Notes under the pieces: generated by a model
Seen by the model: only the letters and a program-made list of their open reading frames with translations
Database searches by the model: none
What the model was told of the DNA's origin: nothing
Origin: Acidobacteriota bacterium
Lineage (GTDB): Bacteria > Acidobacteriota > Vicinamibacteria > Vicinamibacterales > UBA8438
Direction of reading: 5' to 3'
Assembly (NCBI GenBank): GCA_026708265.1
Contig: JAPOVI010000266.1
Span: 1-34,813 of the forward strand
Length of the DNA: 34,813 bases
Part shown: positions 1 through 8,300 of the stretch, piece after piece
Position numbering within the stretch: position 1 is the first letter of the stretch
Layout: every line of letters begins with the position of its first letter
Position numbers and translations under genes: made by a program

Positions 1-130
1 CGGTTGCCGGATCCATACCCCCCTCATCAGACGCTCCGGGCGGCCCCTGCGTCGCCCAGGCCGCGGGCGGCTCCCGGTCCCACCGACCCTGCGGGTCGCC
101 GGGTTGCCGTGCGACGCAGAGAATAGCCAA

Positions 131-166
131 GACGGCCGCGGGCCTTCAAGATCTCGTGCGGCCGTC
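131..166. repeat. Perfect 9-bp inverted repeat
   Basis: GACGGCCGC at 131-139 is repeated as its exact reverse complement at 158-166, with an 18-nt spacer. It lies in the gene-free first 200 bases, upstream of the small ORF at 208. It could be an RNA hairpin ending the gene to the left or an operator; no T-tract follows on either strand. Function unknown. Confidence 0.4.
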
Positions 167-207
167 CCGCCGCCGGCACCGCCCCCGCAGCGCAACGAAA
201 TTCCTGT

Positions 208-510
208 TTGCACACATTTAACACCATGTTGACTTTCGCCCGCTGGAGCGATGGTCGCTCCGGCGCTTCCGCGGGGCCGGCCACCCCGGCCGTGGAGATG
301 CGCGGCGCCGCTACGTCCGCGCCCCTCGTCGTGAGCTCGGCCGGTGTGGTCGAGCTCAGCATCGAGCTCCACGGCGAAGCCTCGGATCGGCAGCATGTCG
401 TCGAGTGGATCGGCCTGCCGGTCGGAAGGTACGAGGTGCTCGGGACGCTCGTCGACGCGGCCGGCCACGAGCGGGTCGTGGTTCGCGGCTACCTGCGCGT
501 CATCGCGTAG
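208..510 (+). CDS. Small hypothetical protein
   Basis: I do not recognise this 100-residue ORF. It opens with TTG at 208, or ATG at 226 (MLTFARWSD). The second half, from about residue 44, alternates hydrophobic and polar residues (VVELSIELHG, GRYEVLGTLVDAAG, RVVVRGYLRVIA) like a small beta-sandwich domain, which argues for a real protein. An AT-richer stretch at 196-230 lies at its 5' end and could hold a promoter. No cysteine, signal peptide or catalytic motif is visible. It is followed by a GC-rich intergenic repeat and the DUF4097-type lipoprotein gene. A spurious ORF cannot be excluded. Confidence 0.4.
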   Translation: MHTFNTMLTFARWSDGRSGASAGPATPAVEMRGAATSAPLVVSSAGVVELSIELHGEASDRQHVVEWIGLPVGRYEVLGTLVDAAGHERVVVRGYLRVIA

Positions 511-565
511 GGCGCCAGCTCGCCGGAACCCCTCCTCCCGGATCTCCGTCCAATCGGGGCAGCGA

Positions 566-638
566 GCGCCCTTGCGGGCGCGTGGGGAGTCTGCGCGCGA
601 GAGACTCCTGCGTCGCCGGCTCTCAGGCGCAGACTCCG
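566..638. repeat. Dispersed intergenic repeat, copy 1
   Basis: About 73 bases beginning with a CGCCC-TTG-CGGGCG hairpin, followed by a shorter dyad (GAGTCT paired with AGACTC, 589-609). The same ordered blocks recur at 2634-2710: hairpin, GTCTGCGC, TCCTG, GCGCCGG or TCGCCGG, then GCGCAG and CTCC. The two copies flank the two-gene unit 665-2625. It looks like a REP-type intergenic element; no coding is evident. Confidence 0.5.
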
Positions 639-664
639 GGACTCCTGCGGGGAGGAAGACGAGA

Positions 665-1561
665 ATGTCGATGCGGACTCCGGCCAGGACGGTGGCGGCG
701 CTGGCTGCGGCGGCAATCGTGCTGTCGAGCGGCTGCGTCACGATGATTGCCTCCGAGACGATCGAGGGCGAGTTCGAGCGCACACTGGCGGTCGGCGGCG
801 GGACGCTGGCGCTCGACGTGCGGACCGGCAGCGGGCGCATCGAGGTGGTGACCGGCGAGCCGGGGGTCGCGCGGGTCACCGGCCGCATTCGCGGCCGGGC
901 CGGCGGCTGGTCGGGCGGGAACCGGGCGGAGGTGGAGTCCCGCGTCCGGGCCATCGAAGCGGACCCGCCGATCGAGCTCGACGCCGACCAGCTTCGGGTC
1001 GGCCGCCTCGACCGGTCGCTGCGCCGCCACATCTCCATCAGCTACCAGGTGGTGGTCCCGCCGGACAGCACCGTGGAGGCGCGAACCGGATCCGGCGGCC
1101 TGCGCGTCGAGGGCGTCGCCGGCACCGTCGAGGCACGGACCGGATCCGGCGAGGCACGGGTCGCCGACGTCGCCGGGGACGTGACGGCGAGGACCGGATC
1201 CGGCAGCATCGAGCTCACCGCGGTCGGGGGCGACGTCAACGCCCGCACGGGCTCGGGCTCGATTCGCATCGACGGGATCGAGGCGGGGCTGAACGCCCGC
1301 ACCGGCAGCGGCGGGATTCGGGTCGAGGGCTTCCCGGGCGGCGGGTGGAACCTCGACACAGGTTCGGGGAGCATCCGCGTCGACCTGCCGGACGACGCGG
1401 CGTTCGAGATCGACGCCCGCACCGGCTCGGGCAGCGTCCGCACCGACCACCCCGTGACCGTGGACGGCGAGATGCGCCGCGGACGGCTTCTCGGTGCCGT
1501 GCGCGGCGGCGGGCCGCGATTGACGCTGCGCACGGGGTCGGGCGGCATCACCGTCGAGTGA
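665..1561 (+). CDS. DUF4097-type lipoprotein with RTGSG repeats
   Basis: A 298-residue predicted lipoprotein. ATG at 665 follows GGGGAGGAAG at a good distance, so I prefer it to the long upstream extension of the frame. The N-terminus is an export signal ending in a lipobox (LSSGC, Cys near residue 28). The rest is built from short repeats, each with an R/D-TGSG turn (RTGSGGLRVEG, RTGSGEARVAD, RTGSGSIELTA and so on, about nine units), as in the parallel beta-solenoid DUF4097 (putative adhesin) family. Members are surface or periplasmic proteins without known enzymatic activity. The family call rests on the repeat pattern. The next gene, a secreted protein, lies 188 nt downstream on the same strand. 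Role unknown; an envelope structural or sensing role is inference. Confidence 0.8.
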   Translation: MSMRTPARTVAALAAAAIVLSSGCVTMIASETIEGEFERTLAVGGGTLALDVRTGSGRIEVVTGEPGVARVTGRIRGRAGGWSGGNRAEVESRVRAIEADPPIELDADQLRVGRLDRSLRRHISISYQVVVPPDSTVEARTGSGGLRVEGVAGTVEARTGSGEARVADVAGDVTARTGSGSIELTAVGGDVNARTGSGSIRIDGIEAGLNARTGSGGIRVEGFPGGGWNLDTGSGSIRVDLPDDAAFEIDARTGSGSVRTDHPVTVDGEMRRGRLLGAVRGGGPRLTLRTGSGGITVE

Positions 1562-1749
1562 CGCCGGGCCGCCGCCCCGGCAACGGCCGCCAGCCGGCCC
1601 GGTCCGGGCGCCCGCCGCGCCGTCCCGCCTTTTCCGGGGACGGCGCACGGTGCTCGCGTTCGATCGCGCAGGAGTTCTTGTCGAGCTTCGCCTGGACTGC
1701 CCTCATCAGCACGTCATCGGATAGCGCGTCGACCGCCGCATCGGGCACA

Positions 1750-2625
1750 ATGGGGCGCATGCGGGCAGCGCTCCTGGCCGCCGGCGTTCTCTGCAGTGCG
1801 CCCGGCGGACTCGCGGCCGAGTCGCAATCCCCGGAGGTCGACGCTCGCGCCATCGTCGTCAAGGCGCTCGAGCGGGCCTCCCGCAACGTCGAGGAGGGCG
1901 TCGAGCTGCGCTACCGGAGCCGGATGAGCCGCGAGGTGCGGCGCTACGACGGCGACGGCCGAGTCGAGGAAATGAACGCGGGCGACTACGAGGTGGTCCC
2001 CATCGACGGAGCACGGTACGAGCGCCGCCTGACCGTCGACGGCCGCCCCCTCAACGCCCGGGAGCAGGAGGGCGAGCGGCGGCGCGAGGCCGACTTCCGC
2101 GAGGCCAGGCGCCGGGCCCGCGAGGCCGACGGGGACGGGGACGAGCCCGACGACGACGAGATCGTCTTCGACGAGGCGCTGATCGGGCGGTACGACGTAG
2201 CGTTCGAGGCCGAGGAGGTCTTCCGCGGCCGCCCCACCTACCGGATCTCGTTCGAGCCGCGCCCCGGCCGCCTCCCGGTCCGGCGCCGCATCGACCACGC
2301 GCTCAACAAGGCCCGCGGCCAGATCTGGATCGACAAGGAGACCTACGAGGCGGCCCGCGTCGAGTTCGAGCTGATCGACCGGGTGCGCCTGTGGTGGGGC
2401 CTCCTGGGCCACATCCTGCAGGCGCGGGGCTCGCTCGACCGCGGGCTGGTGGCCGGCGACCTGTGGGCCTACCTCCAGTTGGAGACGTACTCCGACGTCC
2501 GCGTGGTCTTCCGCCGGCGCCGGCGCGCCGACCTGCGCCGCTGGCACGACCACGAGCTGCTCTCGCCCCCCGCGCAGGAATCTCCCGCCGGCGAAGCCCC
2601 CGGTGCGAGCGCCGACCTGCGCTAG
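1750..2625 (+). CDS. Secreted protein of unknown function
   Basis: A 291-residue protein starting MGRMRAALLAAG; ATG at 1759 is an equally good start and no strong ribosome-binding site separates them. A signal peptide (residues 4-24, ending near GGLAAES) implies export. The mature part is rich in charged residues and has an acidic stretch (DGDGDEPDDDE, about residues 126-136) after an Arg/Glu-rich helix. The second half (TYRISFEPRPG, GQIWIDKETYEAARVEFEL) resembles the beta-strand pattern of LolA/outer-membrane lipoprotein-sorting-like proteins, in which lines such as 'IWIDKETY' are common. That resemblance is weak, so function is left open. A second copy of the intergenic repeat follows the stop codon and the next gene converges on it. 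Confidence 0.7.
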   Translation: MGRMRAALLAAGVLCSAPGGLAAESQSPEVDARAIVVKALERASRNVEEGVELRYRSRMSREVRRYDGDGRVEEMNAGDYEVVPIDGARYERRLTVDGRPLNAREQEGERRREADFREARRRAREADGDGDEPDDDEIVFDEALIGRYDVAFEAEEVFRGRPTYRISFEPRPGRLPVRRRIDHALNKARGQIWIDKETYEAARVEFELIDRVRLWWGLLGHILQARGSLDRGLVAGDLWAYLQLETYSDVRVVFRRRRRADLRRWHDHELLSPPAQESPAGEAPGASADLR

Positions 2626-2633
2626 GAGCTTGC

Positions 2634-2710
2634 GCCGCCCTTTTTCGGGCGCGTTGGGCGTCTGCGCTCGCGCGAAGTCCTGTGGCGCCGGTACTGCGGC
2701 GCAGGCTCCC
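2634..2710. repeat. Dispersed intergenic repeat, copy 2
   Basis: Homologous to 566-638: a CGCCC-TTTTT-CGGGCG hairpin, then GTCTGCGC, GTCCTG, GCGCCGG and GCGCAGGCTCC in the same order. The hairpin loop differs from copy 1 while the stem is kept. It fills almost the whole gap between two convergent genes, so it could act as a bidirectional terminator; this is inference. Confidence 0.5.
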
Positions 2711-2712
2711 GG

Positions 2713-4332
2713 TCAGGCCCGTCCGCCACGGAGCACCTCGCCGAGCTCCGCGGCGTGCTCCATGACGACCCAGCAGCTCAGCTCGGCGAGCAGGTTGACC
2801 TGCGGCGCGGTCAACCGGACGAGGCAGCCCGGGTTCTGGCCCTCGGTGCGGTAGAACGGGAAGCGGGCGAACGGGCCGGACGCGTCGGGCGGCTGCCCCG
2901 CCTCGATCGCCCGGCGCACGTCGGCGTCGAGGCGCGCCTCCCAGGCGGGCGCCCGCTCGTTGTAGACCCAGCAGACCTCCACCTCCCAGCCTCCGGCCAC
3001 CCCCCACCAGGCGTTCGGCTCCACCGTGAGCCGCGTGGTCGCCACCACGCCCCGGCCGCGGCGCCGGGCGTCCCGCAGCGCCTCCACGACGCCGCCGAAC
3101 GCCGCCCGCGCGAACACCTGGTTGTGCGGGCACTTCCGGGTCCGGTAGCCGAACAGCGGCGGGATGTAGGGGTCGATCCCCGCCGCCTCGGGCGCCGCCG
3201 CGGCAGGCGCGGATTCGGGCCGCACCTCGTCGGCAATCGGGTGCAGGGTGTTCACGAAGACGACGACCCGCTCCACCCGGCGCCGCAGCAGCGCGATCAG
3301 CCCGAAGTTCTCCACGTCGCCGCCATCCGCGAACGAGTGCTCGCTCTCGGGCTCGCCGCCCGCGACCAGCGGCCAGTGCCGCGCGCGCGGCACGAACGCG
3401 ACCGCCGCCGCCCGGGTGGAACTGGCGCTCGTCGCCGCCGTCGCGTCGGCGAGCGTGAACGGGCGCGGCGGCGCGGCGACGCGGACCCGCCCGTTCGCGT
3501 CGGGGCCGCCCGCGGGAGCCGGGCAGCCGAAGGCGAATGGCTCCAGGAACCCGCCGCCGACCGTGCAGCTCGCGCCGGAGGGCGTGCGCAGGGTGGAGCG
3601 GCACGGCGTCCCCACCCCGAGCGGAGTGAACTCGAATCCGATGCGCTGCCGCTCGTCGGCGGGCTCCGCCGGCAGCCGCGGCCAGACGAGGCACGAGTTG
3701 ATCACCAGGTGCGGCCGCCACGCGCCGCCGCGCACCGCATGGAACGGTGTCGCCGCCAAGTGCGGGTTGGCGGCCCGAATCGCGGCCGCGGCGGGGGCGT
3801 CCGACGTGAACCACGCCGGCGCGCGCGGGTCGAAGAGCCCGAAGGGAGCCAGGTACGTCGCCCCGACCGCCCGCGTCCAGACCTGGTCGCGGGGCAGGTC
3901 CGCGTCCCCGATCGCGGCCGCGAGGTGCCGCTCGAAGCCGGCGGTAGCCGGATGGTCGAGCCGCCCCTCCGGGAGCGCCGCGAGAGCCGGCAGGCGGAGC
4001 CGCTCGGGCGGCAGGACCGGTCCGAGCAGCTCCGCGTCGTCGCGGGCGCCCGCCGCGTGGTAGGTGTAGGGAACGGCCGCCCACGCGCCGCCCGACACGC
4101 AGGCGACGTACCCGACGTCGGCCATGAGCCCCGTCGCCGTGAGGCCGCGCAACTGCCCGGCCGTCGCAACCAGCGAGCGCGTCCCGCCGCCGGAAAAGCA
4201 GACCCCGGTGGACGGCCGCCGTGCGGACGCCGAATCGTGCTCCGGGAACCGGTATCGCGGCCCGTCGCTCACCCAGACGCGGGCCGCGGCCGTTTCCTCG
4301 GTCCGCGCCGGGCCGGCGCCGACTCCTAGCAA
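2713..4332 (-). CDS. Patatin/cPLA2-like phospholipase
   Basis: About 539 residues from TTG at 4332, which overlaps the nitrilase stop codon; GTG at 4272 (VSDGPRYRFP) is the main alternative and still keeps the whole domain. The sequence shows the cytosolic-PLA2/patatin layout: a glycine-rich oxyanion loop (GVCFSGGGTRS), a nucleophile-elbow-like CVSGGAW with the likely catalytic serine about 30 residues later, and a late FADGGDVENFGL matching the DGG...EN aspartate motif. Such enzymes hydrolyse acyl esters of phospholipids or lysophospholipids through a Ser-Asp dyad. No signal peptide is visible, so a cytoplasmic or peripheral location is likely. The stop-start overlap suggests translational coupling to the nitrilase. 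The natural substrate is unknown. Confidence 0.8.
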   Translation of the reverse strand: MLGVGAGPARTEETAAARVWVSDGPRYRFPEHDSASARRPSTGVCFSGGGTRSLVATAGQLRGLTATGLMADVGYVACVSGGAWAAVPYTYHAAGARDDAELLGPVLPPERLRLPALAALPEGRLDHPATAGFERHLAAAIGDADLPRDQVWTRAVGATYLAPFGLFDPRAPAWFTSDAPAAAAIRAANPHLAATPFHAVRGGAWRPHLVINSCLVWPRLPAEPADERQRIGFEFTPLGVGTPCRSTLRTPSGASCTVGGGFLEPFAFGCPAPAGGPDANGRVRVAAPPRPFTLADATAATSASSTRAAAVAFVPRARHWPLVAGGEPESEHSFADGGDVENFGLIALLRRRVERVVVFVNTLHPIADEVRPESAPAAAAPEAAGIDPYIPPLFGYRTRKCPHNQVFARAAFGGVVEALRDARRRGRGVVATTRLTVEPNAWWGVAGGWEVEVCWVYNERAPAWEARLDADVRRAIEAGQPPDASGPFARFPFYRTEGQNPGCLVRLTAPQVNLLAELSCWVVMEHAAELGEVLRGGRA

Positions 4333-5354
4333 CCGGGATCCCCGGCCGCGCGCCGGCGCCGTTCGAGCTCGTCCTTCGCGGCCCGGATGCGGCGGCCGTT
4401 CTCCTCGAACGAGAGCGGGACGTCGTGCCGCTCGCGCGGCGGATAGCCGGCGGCGCGATACACCGGATAGGCCTCCGTGCGGAGGTGCGCCGGCATGTGG
4501 TGGCCCACGCGGGTGGCGCGCTCGTGGCGGAGGGCCGACACGTCGATGGGCGCGACCACGATCCGCTCGCCCGGCCCCGGCGACGCCTCCGCCAGGACCC
4601 GGCCGTCGAAGTCGACCACCTGCGAGCCGCCCGGCCACGAGTACGGCGGATAGTGGCGCAGGCTGGCGCCCTGGTTCGCGGCCACGACGAACGCGACGTT
4701 CTCCAGGGCGCGCGCGCGGTTGACCACCGTCCACCACGCCATCGGCTCCGTGGCGCCCCACGGATCCATGTAGGCGGAGACGCGCACCAGGATCTCGGCG
4801 CCGTTGGCCGTGAGCTGGCGCAGCGCCTCCGGGAACAGCCAGTCGTAGCAGATGGCACAGCCGATGCGGCCGATGGGCGTCTCCGCCACCGGGAACAGCG
4901 GCAGGTCGAAACCCGGCACGTCGTGGGGGCTGGCGTGCACCTCGTACGGCACCCAGGTGTTCACCTTGCGGTAGGTGGAGAGGATGCCGTCCGGCCCGAT
5001 GAGGCACGTCGTGTTGAACACGACACCGGGCCACCGCTCGTGCTCCTCCAGCATCGACCCGCTCTGGATGTAGAGGTCGTGCTGGCGCGCCTTCTCCGTC
5101 AGGCGCTCCGTGTGCTCGTTCGGGATCGGCACCGCGAGCCGGCGGCGCAGTTCCTCGACCGTCGGGAACACCGGCGCCGCGTGCGCGAACTCGGGAAACA
5201 CGACCAGCTTCACGGGCAGGAACGGCGCGCTGCCGGCGACGGCGGCGTCGACCATGGCCAGCATGCGGTCGGTGCTGGCCCGCATCTGGCGCCGGTCGAG
5301 CGGGTTGGCCAGGTCGGTCTGACAGGCGGCGGCCGCGTATCGGATGTGTGGCAT
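4326..5354 (-). CDS. Nitrilase-superfamily carbon-nitrogen hydrolase
   Basis: A 342-residue protein with the full nitrilase catalytic set: Glu55 in VVFPEFAH, Lys130 in TYRKVN and Cys169 in CAICYDWLFPE. These enzymes cleave C-N bonds of nitriles, amides or carbamoyl groups through a cysteine thioester. The length and the strong YRKVNTWVPYE and DWLFPEALRQL blocks fit an aliphatic amidase/N-carbamoylase-like branch, but substrate cannot be read from sequence. It starts 19 nt after the stop of the TPR/FG-GAP lipoprotein gene and its own stop overlaps the lipase start, so it is very likely co-transcribed with both. No signal peptide; cytoplasmic. Confidence 0.9.
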   Translation of the reverse strand: MPHIRYAAAACQTDLANPLDRRQMRASTDRMLAMVDAAVAGSAPFLPVKLVVFPEFAHAAPVFPTVEELRRRLAVPIPNEHTERLTEKARQHDLYIQSGSMLEEHERWPGVVFNTTCLIGPDGILSTYRKVNTWVPYEVHASPHDVPGFDLPLFPVAETPIGRIGCAICYDWLFPEALRQLTANGAEILVRVSAYMDPWGATEPMAWWTVVNRARALENVAFVVAANQGASLRHYPPYSWPGGSQVVDFDGRVLAEASPGPGERIVVAPIDVSALRHERATRVGHHMPAHLRTEAYPVYRAAGYPPRERHDVPLSFEENGRRIRAAKDELERRRRAAGDPGC

Positions 5355-5373
5355 CGGAGCGGTCGGGCGCCGC

Positions 5374-8300
5374 CTATCGCGAGGCCTCGAGGAGTGGAAC
5401 GGAGCGCACGATCACGCGGGTGTTGTAGGTTTCGCGGTACTTGCGATGCTCGGGCGTGTCCGGGTAGTGCTCTTCCTTGCCGTAGGGGTAGCCGGTCATG
5501 CGGTGGAACGGGAGCGGCGCCACGGTGTCGGGGATCGCGGAGTTGATGTCCATCTCCTTGCTGAAGCCGTCGGCCCGCAGGAAGTAGGTCCGGGTCCAGC
5601 CCTCCGGCAACGGCTCGAGCCCCGTCGCATCGAACGTGAGCGCGAGCTCGTCCCCGTCCCGGGCGACGACGAACATGTCTTCCGCGTCGGCCACGAGCTC
5701 CCGCACGTCGCCTTCCCGCGTGTAGCGGCCGGCCATCGTCTTCCACGGCGACACCCTGGACACCCGGGCGTAGTCGTAGGTCAGCGGCGCCGGGTGGCCG
5801 GCGTGCACCTCGGCCGAGAAACCGCGATGTCGCAGCTCCGCGCTCCCCGCCGCGAGACGGGTCGTGCGCACGCCGACGGCCTCCGGAGACAGGCCGTCGG
5901 CGACCTGGATCCGGTCCCAGTAGATCCGGAAGGTGGTCGTCAGCCGCACCTCCCGCTCGCCCGGGCGCAGCACGCCGGCGAGATCGACCGCGATCGTCTG
6001 CGGCCGTCCGACGGGGATCCCGACGTCGACCGGGGCGGGGCGCCACCCGCCGCCGGCGGCGCGCACCTCGAGCAGGGGCATCATCGGGGCGATGCCCGCC
6101 TGGTAGGCCGCCACGTTGTCGCTCGAGAACGCGTAGTCGGTCCACCCGGTCAGGAGCAACGTCGTCGGGCCGCTCGTCGCTCCGAGATCGAGCGTCAGGG
6201 TGTGCTTGCGGGCGTAGCCGCGGAACTGCGCCAGCGGGAGCCGGTCGGCGTAGCGACCGTCCAGCCCGGCGATGCGGTCGGTGACGTCGCCGCCCGCGTC
6301 GTCGACGGCCCGGACCGGCGGGCGGACGTTCCGCACCGCGTGGAGGCGGTACGGCTTGGGCGTGGCCGGCATGCCCTCGTTGGGGTGCACCTCCACGTCG
6401 CCCGGATGGGCCAGCGCCAGCAGCTCGAACTGGTCGACGAACAGCACCTCCTCGAGCTCGTTCGTCACTCGCAGCTCGAGGAGGCCGTCGCGCGGCCGGA
6501 GCTGGTCGCCCCGGATGCGGATGTACTCGACGGGATCGGGCGTGTTGTAGATCCCCGGCCCCTGCCAGTAGCCCATCTCGCCGCCGCCCAGGAAGTCGGT
6601 CACGAAGATGAACCGCTCGCCGTTCCAGGTGAAGAGAATGGGGCAGGACGACGGCTTGCGGTCGAGCTCGCGCACGGCGAGCGGCGACGGGAGCACCGGC
6701 GGGGGCCCGGGCGCACCGGCCGGCTCCGCGGCGTCGGCGGCCGGCTCCGCGGCGGCGTCGGCGGCCGTCTCCGCCTGGAGGATCCCGGACGGCCAGAGCA
6801 CACGGACGACGTCGGCACCCTCGCGGGTCCCGAGGCCGAACACGAGGTCGGCGGGCGCCACGGCGGGCGTGGCGGCCGAGGTCTCGAGCCGGGTCCGCAG
6901 ACTGCCGGCGCGCATCTGCACCTTCGCGCCCACGCCCGTCCGGTTGCTCGCGAGGCCGGTGATTCGGACCCGCAGCGAGTCGTTGCCCGGCTCGCCGCCG
7001 TTCACGAGCAGGGCGAGCCCGCCCGCGTGGCCCGCCGCGACGTCGCTGGCCCCGTCGCCGGTGAAGTCCGCCACGGCTGCGGCGTGCGCCGACCGCACGG
7101 CTCCGACGGCGGACGCGGCGGCGGAGAGCCCCGCCGGCTCCGTCAGATCCGACCACGCGCTCCCGAGATTGCGGAACAGGCGGGGGCCGTCCGCCAGCCA
7201 CGCGAACAGGTCGGGAAGCCCGTCGTTGTCGTAGTCGACGAGTCCCGCCGCCGCCGCGCCGGCCGCGTCCGGCCCCGGCTCCACGGTGAACCGGCCCCGC
7301 CCGTCGCTCTGCGCGACGACGAGCCCCGACGCCCCGGCGAAGAACAGGTCGGGGTAGTCGTCCTTGTTCACGTCGCCGGCCGCGGCGGCGCGGATCGCGC
7401 CGGCCGCCGAGCCGACCTCGGCCAGCCCCACTTCCTCCGCGACCTCCCGGAAGGTGCCGTCCCGCAGGTTGGTGAAGAGCCGCGGCCCCGCGGCGTGATC
7501 GACGATCAGGAGGTCGACGTCGCGCGAGTTGTCGAAGTCGGTCGGCACGACCGCGACGACCCGGCCGTCGGCCTGCAGCCCGGCCTCGGCCGTGACGTCC
7601 TGGAAGGTGCCGTCCTGGTTGTTGCGCAGAAGGCGGAGCGGCGCCGGGGCGAACTCGTCCGGAAACAGCACCGGCGCGTCCGCCGCCGCGCGGGTGGCGG
7701 CGAGGTCGGCCAACCCGGCCAGGAGGATGTCGACGTCGCCGTCGTGATCGATGTCGGTGAACGCCGCGGCGCCCGGCAGGGTCGGATCGGCCGGCAGGCC
7801 GGCGTCGCCGGTGACGTCGATGAAGCGCCCCGCTCCGTCGTTGCGGTAGAGGCTGCTGCCGCCGTAGCGGAGCACGAACAGGTCGGTCGCCAGGTTGTTG
7901 TCGAAGTCGGCCGCGATGGCCCCGATGCCCACCGCCCCGGGCAGGGAGGTGCCGAGCCCCGACGCCTCGGTCACGTCGGTCCACTGGCCCGAGCCGTCGT
8001 TGCGCAGCAACTGCTCTCCCTCGGGCGCCACGCGCAGGAGGTCGAGATCGCCGTCGCCGTCCGCGTCGAACGCCGCGACCCCGCCTCCGAGCGACGCGGC
8101 CAGGGCGCGGGCCCCGTCGGCATCGAGCTCCGACGCGGCGAACCGGCGGCCGAACGGCGCGGGTGCGGCGTCGGCCGGCGGGGCAACGAGATCGATGGGA
8201 GCGGCCGCGAAGGCGGCAGCGGGTGGCGCGGCGTCGACGAGCTCCGGCTCCGCGCCGGTCGACGCGATGGCCCGCGCGTAGCGGCCCTCCTCGAGGTAGC

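Noticed and set aside
27-362. 111-codon minus-strand frame at the left edge
   Set aside because: Composition typical of antisense; it overlaps the better-looking plus-strand ORF at 208-510.
344-664. N-terminal extension of the RTGSG lipoprotein frame
   Set aside because: Low-complexity Arg/Ser-rich translation across the intergenic repeat; the ATG at 665 has a strong ribosome-binding site and begins a lipoprotein signal.
1073-1560. CRISPR-like spaced repeats from ACCGGATCCGGC units
   Set aside because: The repeats are in frame, code for RTGSG turns and have no spacers of constant length; it is a protein repeat.
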